This document shows positions 15,012-16,789 of a stretch of DNA of 16,789 bases, one piece after another. The first letter of the stretch is position 1, and each line of letters opens with the position of its first letter. The stretch is from a candidate division WOR-3 bacterium (GTDB taxonomy: Bacteria; SDB-A), in assembly GCA_016934535.1 (NCBI GenBank), contig JAFGSQ010000058.1, positions 1 to 16,789 of the forward strand, read 5' to 3'. The notes under the pieces were generated by a model. That model saw only the letters and a program-made list of their open reading frames with translations, searched no databases and was not told where the DNA came from. A program made the translations under genes and the position numbers.

Positions 15012-15761
15012 TTATTCCAGACAAAGAACTTTTAAAAGCAACTTCATGGCCGAGGTGGCTTTATTTTCAATGAAGACATCGGATATGGAACCTGTAAAGC
15101 TTGAAGGCTCGGTGTTGATCTCTATTATTCGCGCCCCCCTGCTTTTGGCCGCGAATGGGAATGAGCACGCCGGCATCACTTCTCCCGAAGTTCCTATAAC
15201 AAGAACAACATCTGATTCACCGGCTTCATAAAAGCTTTGTTTCATCGCTTTTACAGGTATGGGTTCGCCGAAAAACACGAAATCGGGTTTAAGCAAACCT
15301 CCGCATTTCATGCAAAGAGGAGGCAAAACTTTCAGATCGTCTTCTTGAAACTCAAACCTGCTCGAACATGACAGGCAAACGAGAAATTTTGAATTCCCGT
15401 GGAATTCATAAACATTTTGCGATCCTGATTCCTGATGTAGGAAATCTATGTTCTGGGTGATTATTGTCTCGACGAGACCTTTTTTCTGGAGAAGCGTCAC
15501 CCCGTCGTGGGCGAAGTTCGGTTTCTTGCCGCGGATTTTATCGTATAATATTTCTACTATCATTTTCCACGATTCTTCGGGATTGTTTTTAAAAAATTCG
15601 ATGTCTATGAAATACGGATCGTACGTCTCCCAGAGCCCGCCCTTTCCCCTGAACGGAGGAATGCCGCTTTCGACAGAAATGCCGGCCCCGGTAAAGACTG
15701 TCGTCCTCTTTGAATAGGACAGTATATGAGCGGCTTTTTCGACGTTTTCGTTAAAACTCAC
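15012..15761 (-). CDS. Sir2-family NAD-dependent protein deacylase
   Basis: A 249-residue sirtuin that should remove acyl groups from protein lysines, consuming NAD and releasing nicotinamide. Motifs present: GAGISVESGIPPFRG (from residue 25) for NAD binding, TQNID, catalytic His121 in YEFHGN, a four-cysteine zinc site C129/C132 and C150/C153, and GTSGEVMPA. The Tyr-X-X-Arg pair typical of desuccinylating class III enzymes is not evident, so preference for acetyl or other acyl groups is open. GTG start at 15761; no in-frame start lies further upstream, because a stop occurs three codons before. There is no ribosome site, but a TATAAT-like -10 lies just before the start, so the mRNA may be leaderless. 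It is cytoplasmic and sits upstream of the TPR kinase gene on the same strand. Confidence 0.94.
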   Translation of the reverse strand: MSFNENVEKAAHILSYSKRTTVFTGAGISVESGIPPFRGKGGLWETYDPYFIDIEFFKNNPEESWKMIVEILYDKIRGKKPNFAHDGVTLLQKKGLVETIITQNIDFLHQESGSQNVYEFHGNSKFLVCLSCSSRFEFQEDDLKVLPPLCMKCGGLLKPDFVFFGEPIPVKAMKQSFYEAGESDVVLVIGTSGEVMPACSFPFAAKSRGARIIEINTEPSSFTGSISDVFIENKATSAMKLLLKVLCLE

Positions 15762-15766
15762 GCTGA

Positions 15767-15772
15767 ATTATA
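15767..15772 (-). promoter_or_regulatory. -10 element directly before the Sir2 gene
   Basis: A perfect TATAAT on the minus strand ends 5 bases before the GTG codon. The -35 seventeen bases further (ATCATT) is poor. If used, transcription would start at or within the start codon. Confidence 0.4.
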
Positions 15773-15809
15773 ACTTTCATTCGGCGTAAAATGATAGTCG
15801 GAAAATGTG

Positions 15810-15838
15810 TTTATGCTTTTTCCCAATATGTTTATAAT
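15810..15838 (+). promoter_or_regulatory. Candidate promoter of the VanW-family gene
   Basis: TTTATG (15810-15815) and a perfect TATAAT (15833-15838) are 17 bases apart, 27 bases before the ATG. The 10-bp palindrome TGTGATCACA (15838-15847) starts on the last base of the -10 and covers the likely transcription start, so it may be a repressor site. Confidence 0.5.
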
Positions 15839-15864
15839 GTGATCACAAAATGATTTGAGGAACG

Positions 15865-16659
15865 ATGATTTTTAGACAAGTGATTTTAGGCTCTTTGAGA
15901 GAAGCTCTTGAGAATACAAAGTGGACAGCCTTATCCGGCGGGTGTTCAAAAAAGCGTGACCTGAAAAATCTCGATTTTTTGGTTTTTTCAAACAAAACGC
16001 CTCTTGAAAGAAAATTTGACATTCCTGACAAGAGACTCCTTCTCAACAAGAGAATAAACTTGTCCGTCGCCCTGCCTTTTCTCGACGGAGCCATGATTTT
16101 TCCAGGCGAAAAATTCTCTTTCTGGAGATTTTTGAAGAAGCCTTCAAAGGAAAAAGGCTACGTCGACGGCATGACTTTGTCGGGAGGCAGGATAATCAGC
16201 CAGACAGCCGGCGGACTCTGCCAGCTTTCGAACATGATTTTCTGGATGGCGCTTCACTCTCCCCTGCAAATCGCGATGAGGTGGAGGCACGGATACGATG
16301 TTTTTCCCGACGCAAACAGAAAAATACCTTTCGGGTGCGGCGCGACGGTCGCCTATCCGAAAATAGACCTCGTACTTTTCAATCCGACAAAAGATAAATT
16401 TCAGTTGAGATTCAAACAGGGAAGAAAATATCTGACTGGAGAAATCAGGTCGGACAAAGAACCTAACCGGACATACGAGATTGTCGAAAAAAATCCGGCT
16501 TTCAGAAGTGACGGAACCGGGTGTTTCACGAGATCGAACGAGATATTCAGGAAGGTTTACGAAAAAAAGACGGGGAAATTGATAGGCGAGGAGTTTTTAT
16601 TCTCCAACTCCGCCCTGACCATGTACTCCCCTCTGATCGAGACTGACAGAGGGGAGTAA
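15865..16659 (+). CDS. VanW-family protein
   Basis: A 264-residue stand-alone VanW-domain protein of unknown biochemical role. Family features are strong: FPGEKFSFWRFL, GMTLSGGRIISQTAGGLCQL, MALHSPL, then RWRHGYDVFPDANRK and PFGCGATVAYPKIDL. VanW was named from a vancomycin-resistance cluster but its function is not established, and most members, like this one, are far from any van genes. No signal peptide, membrane helix or peptidoglycan-binding (G5) domain is seen. ATG start at 15865 with GAGG 8 bases upstream. It diverges from the Sir2 gene. The last 12 codons lie within an inverted repeat. Confidence 0.9.
   Translation: MIFRQVILGSLREALENTKWTALSGGCSKKRDLKNLDFLVFSNKTPLERKFDIPDKRLLLNKRINLSVALPFLDGAMIFPGEKFSFWRFLKKPSKEKGYVDGMTLSGGRIISQTAGGLCQLSNMIFWMALHSPLQIAMRWRHGYDVFPDANRKIPFGCGATVAYPKIDLVLFNPTKDKFQLRFKQGRKYLTGEIRSDKEPNRTYEIVEKNPAFRSDGTGCFTRSNEIFRKVYEKKTGKLIGEEFLFSNSALTMYSPLIETDRGE
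16624..16658. terminator. Strong hairpin across the VanW stop codon, possible terminator
   Basis: A perfect 12-bp stem (16624-16635 with 16647-16658; arms TACTCCCCTCTG and CAGAGGGGAGTA) with an 11-base loop includes most of the TAA stop. It is GC-rich and stable, but only AGAAAATTT follows on the plus strand, so it is not a standard T-run terminator. It may protect the mRNA 3' end or stop transcription without a T-run. Confidence 0.45.
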
Positions 16660-16671
16660 GAAAATTTCCAC

Positions 16672-16740
16672 CACGAAGGAAAAAATGCATGCATTTTTTC
16701 TTCACGAAGGATGAATTGCATACAATTCATCTACACGAAG
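16672..16740. repeat. Three CACGAAG units at 31-bp spacing with palindromic spacers
   Basis: CACGAAG occurs at 16672-16678, 16703-16709 and 16734-16740, exactly 31 bases apart. Each intervening 24 bases is a 22-base inverted repeat plus two bases: 16679-16700 is a perfect palindrome with centre TGCATGCA, and 16710-16731 has 9-bp arms (GATGAATTG/CAATTCATC) around CATA. The arms differ in sequence but keep the same length and a central GCAT-like core. No coding frame is visible. Confidence 0.75.
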
Positions 16741-16760
16741 TTAAGAGTTAGAACTATAAC

Positions 16761-16789
16761 CACGAATTCACACGAATGAACGCGAATCG
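16761..16789. repeat. 10-bp CACGAAT tandem units at the window end
   Basis: CACGAATTCA, CACGAATGAA and CGCGAATCG follow at 10-base spacing and run off the window. Similar CACGAAT-rich short tandem arrays are dispersed in intergenic regions of many environmental bacterial genomes, as far as I recall. They seem to be part of the same cluster as the 31-bp units just upstream. They might also mark a repeat-caused assembly edge. Confidence 0.65.

Noticed and set aside
15838-15847. TGTGATCACA as a Crp/Fnr site
   Set aside because: Crp sites need a 6-base gap between TGTGA and TCACA. Here the half-sites are fused, so it is only a short palindrome.
15865-16659. Vancomycin-resistance function for the VanW gene
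   Set aside because: No other van gene is near, VanW has no established role in resistance, and the domain is widespread in unrelated bacteria.
16672-16740. CRISPR-like regular spacing of short repeats
   Set aside because: The constant unit is only 7 bases, the spacers are palindromes rather than unique sequences, there are three units and no cas genes.

Overview
The window is a compact bacterial chromosome segment of twelve complete genes plus one intergenic repeat cluster. No phage, transposase, integrase, rRNA or tRNA was seen. Three things suggest an uncultured lineage near the FCB-type candidate phyla (WOR-3/Stahlbacteria, TA06, Cloacimonadota or similar): a secreted beta-helix protein with a type IX-like C-terminal sorting domain, FIST and PAS hybrid kinases of environmental type, and a stand-alone VanW protein. 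This placement is inference; no ribosomal marker is present.

Layout. (1) Positions 117-3772, minus strand: a FIST-domain sensor gene translationally coupled to a cytoplasmic GAF-PAS hybrid histidine kinase. (2) Positions 3945-6229, plus strand, diverging from the first pair: a secreted parallel beta-helix protein whose stop overlaps the start of an ECF-type sigma factor with a cysteine-containing C-terminal extension. (3) Positions 6226-8820, minus strand: tldE/pmbA and tldD, a two-subunit zinc metalloprotease. (4) Positions 8918-11755, plus strand: a Fur-family metalloregulator followed by a zinc/manganese ABC transporter (binding lipoprotein, ATPase, permease) in overlapping frames. Next is mgsA (methylglyoxal synthase), 40 bp later on the same strand. 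(5) Positions 12246-14939, minus strand: a soluble TPR-PAS hybrid histidine kinase. Upstream of it, on the same strand, is a Sir2 deacylase. (6) Positions 15865-16659, plus strand: a VanW-family protein. It is followed by a cluster of short CACGAA-type repeats with palindromic spacers running to the window end.

The best-supported regulatory unit is the tldD/fur divergent region. Two good sigma-70-type promoters interleave there, and a tandem 13-bp operator-like repeat sits just after the fur-side -10. This suggests an autoregulated metal-uptake operon, with repression by a Zur-like protein when metal is plentiful. The two hybrid kinases and the sigma factor make the segment rich in signalling genes, but no DNA-binding response regulator or anti-sigma gene lies beside them. 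Gene packing is tight: 4-base stop/start overlaps, two convergent pairs with abutting or overlapping stop codons, and two short stretches where transcripts may have little or no 5' leader.

No single new multi-gene system is evident. The items most worth a second look are the tandem operator, the 31-bp-period palindromic repeat cluster at the right end, the FIST-kinase pair, and the secreted-protein/ECF-sigma pair.
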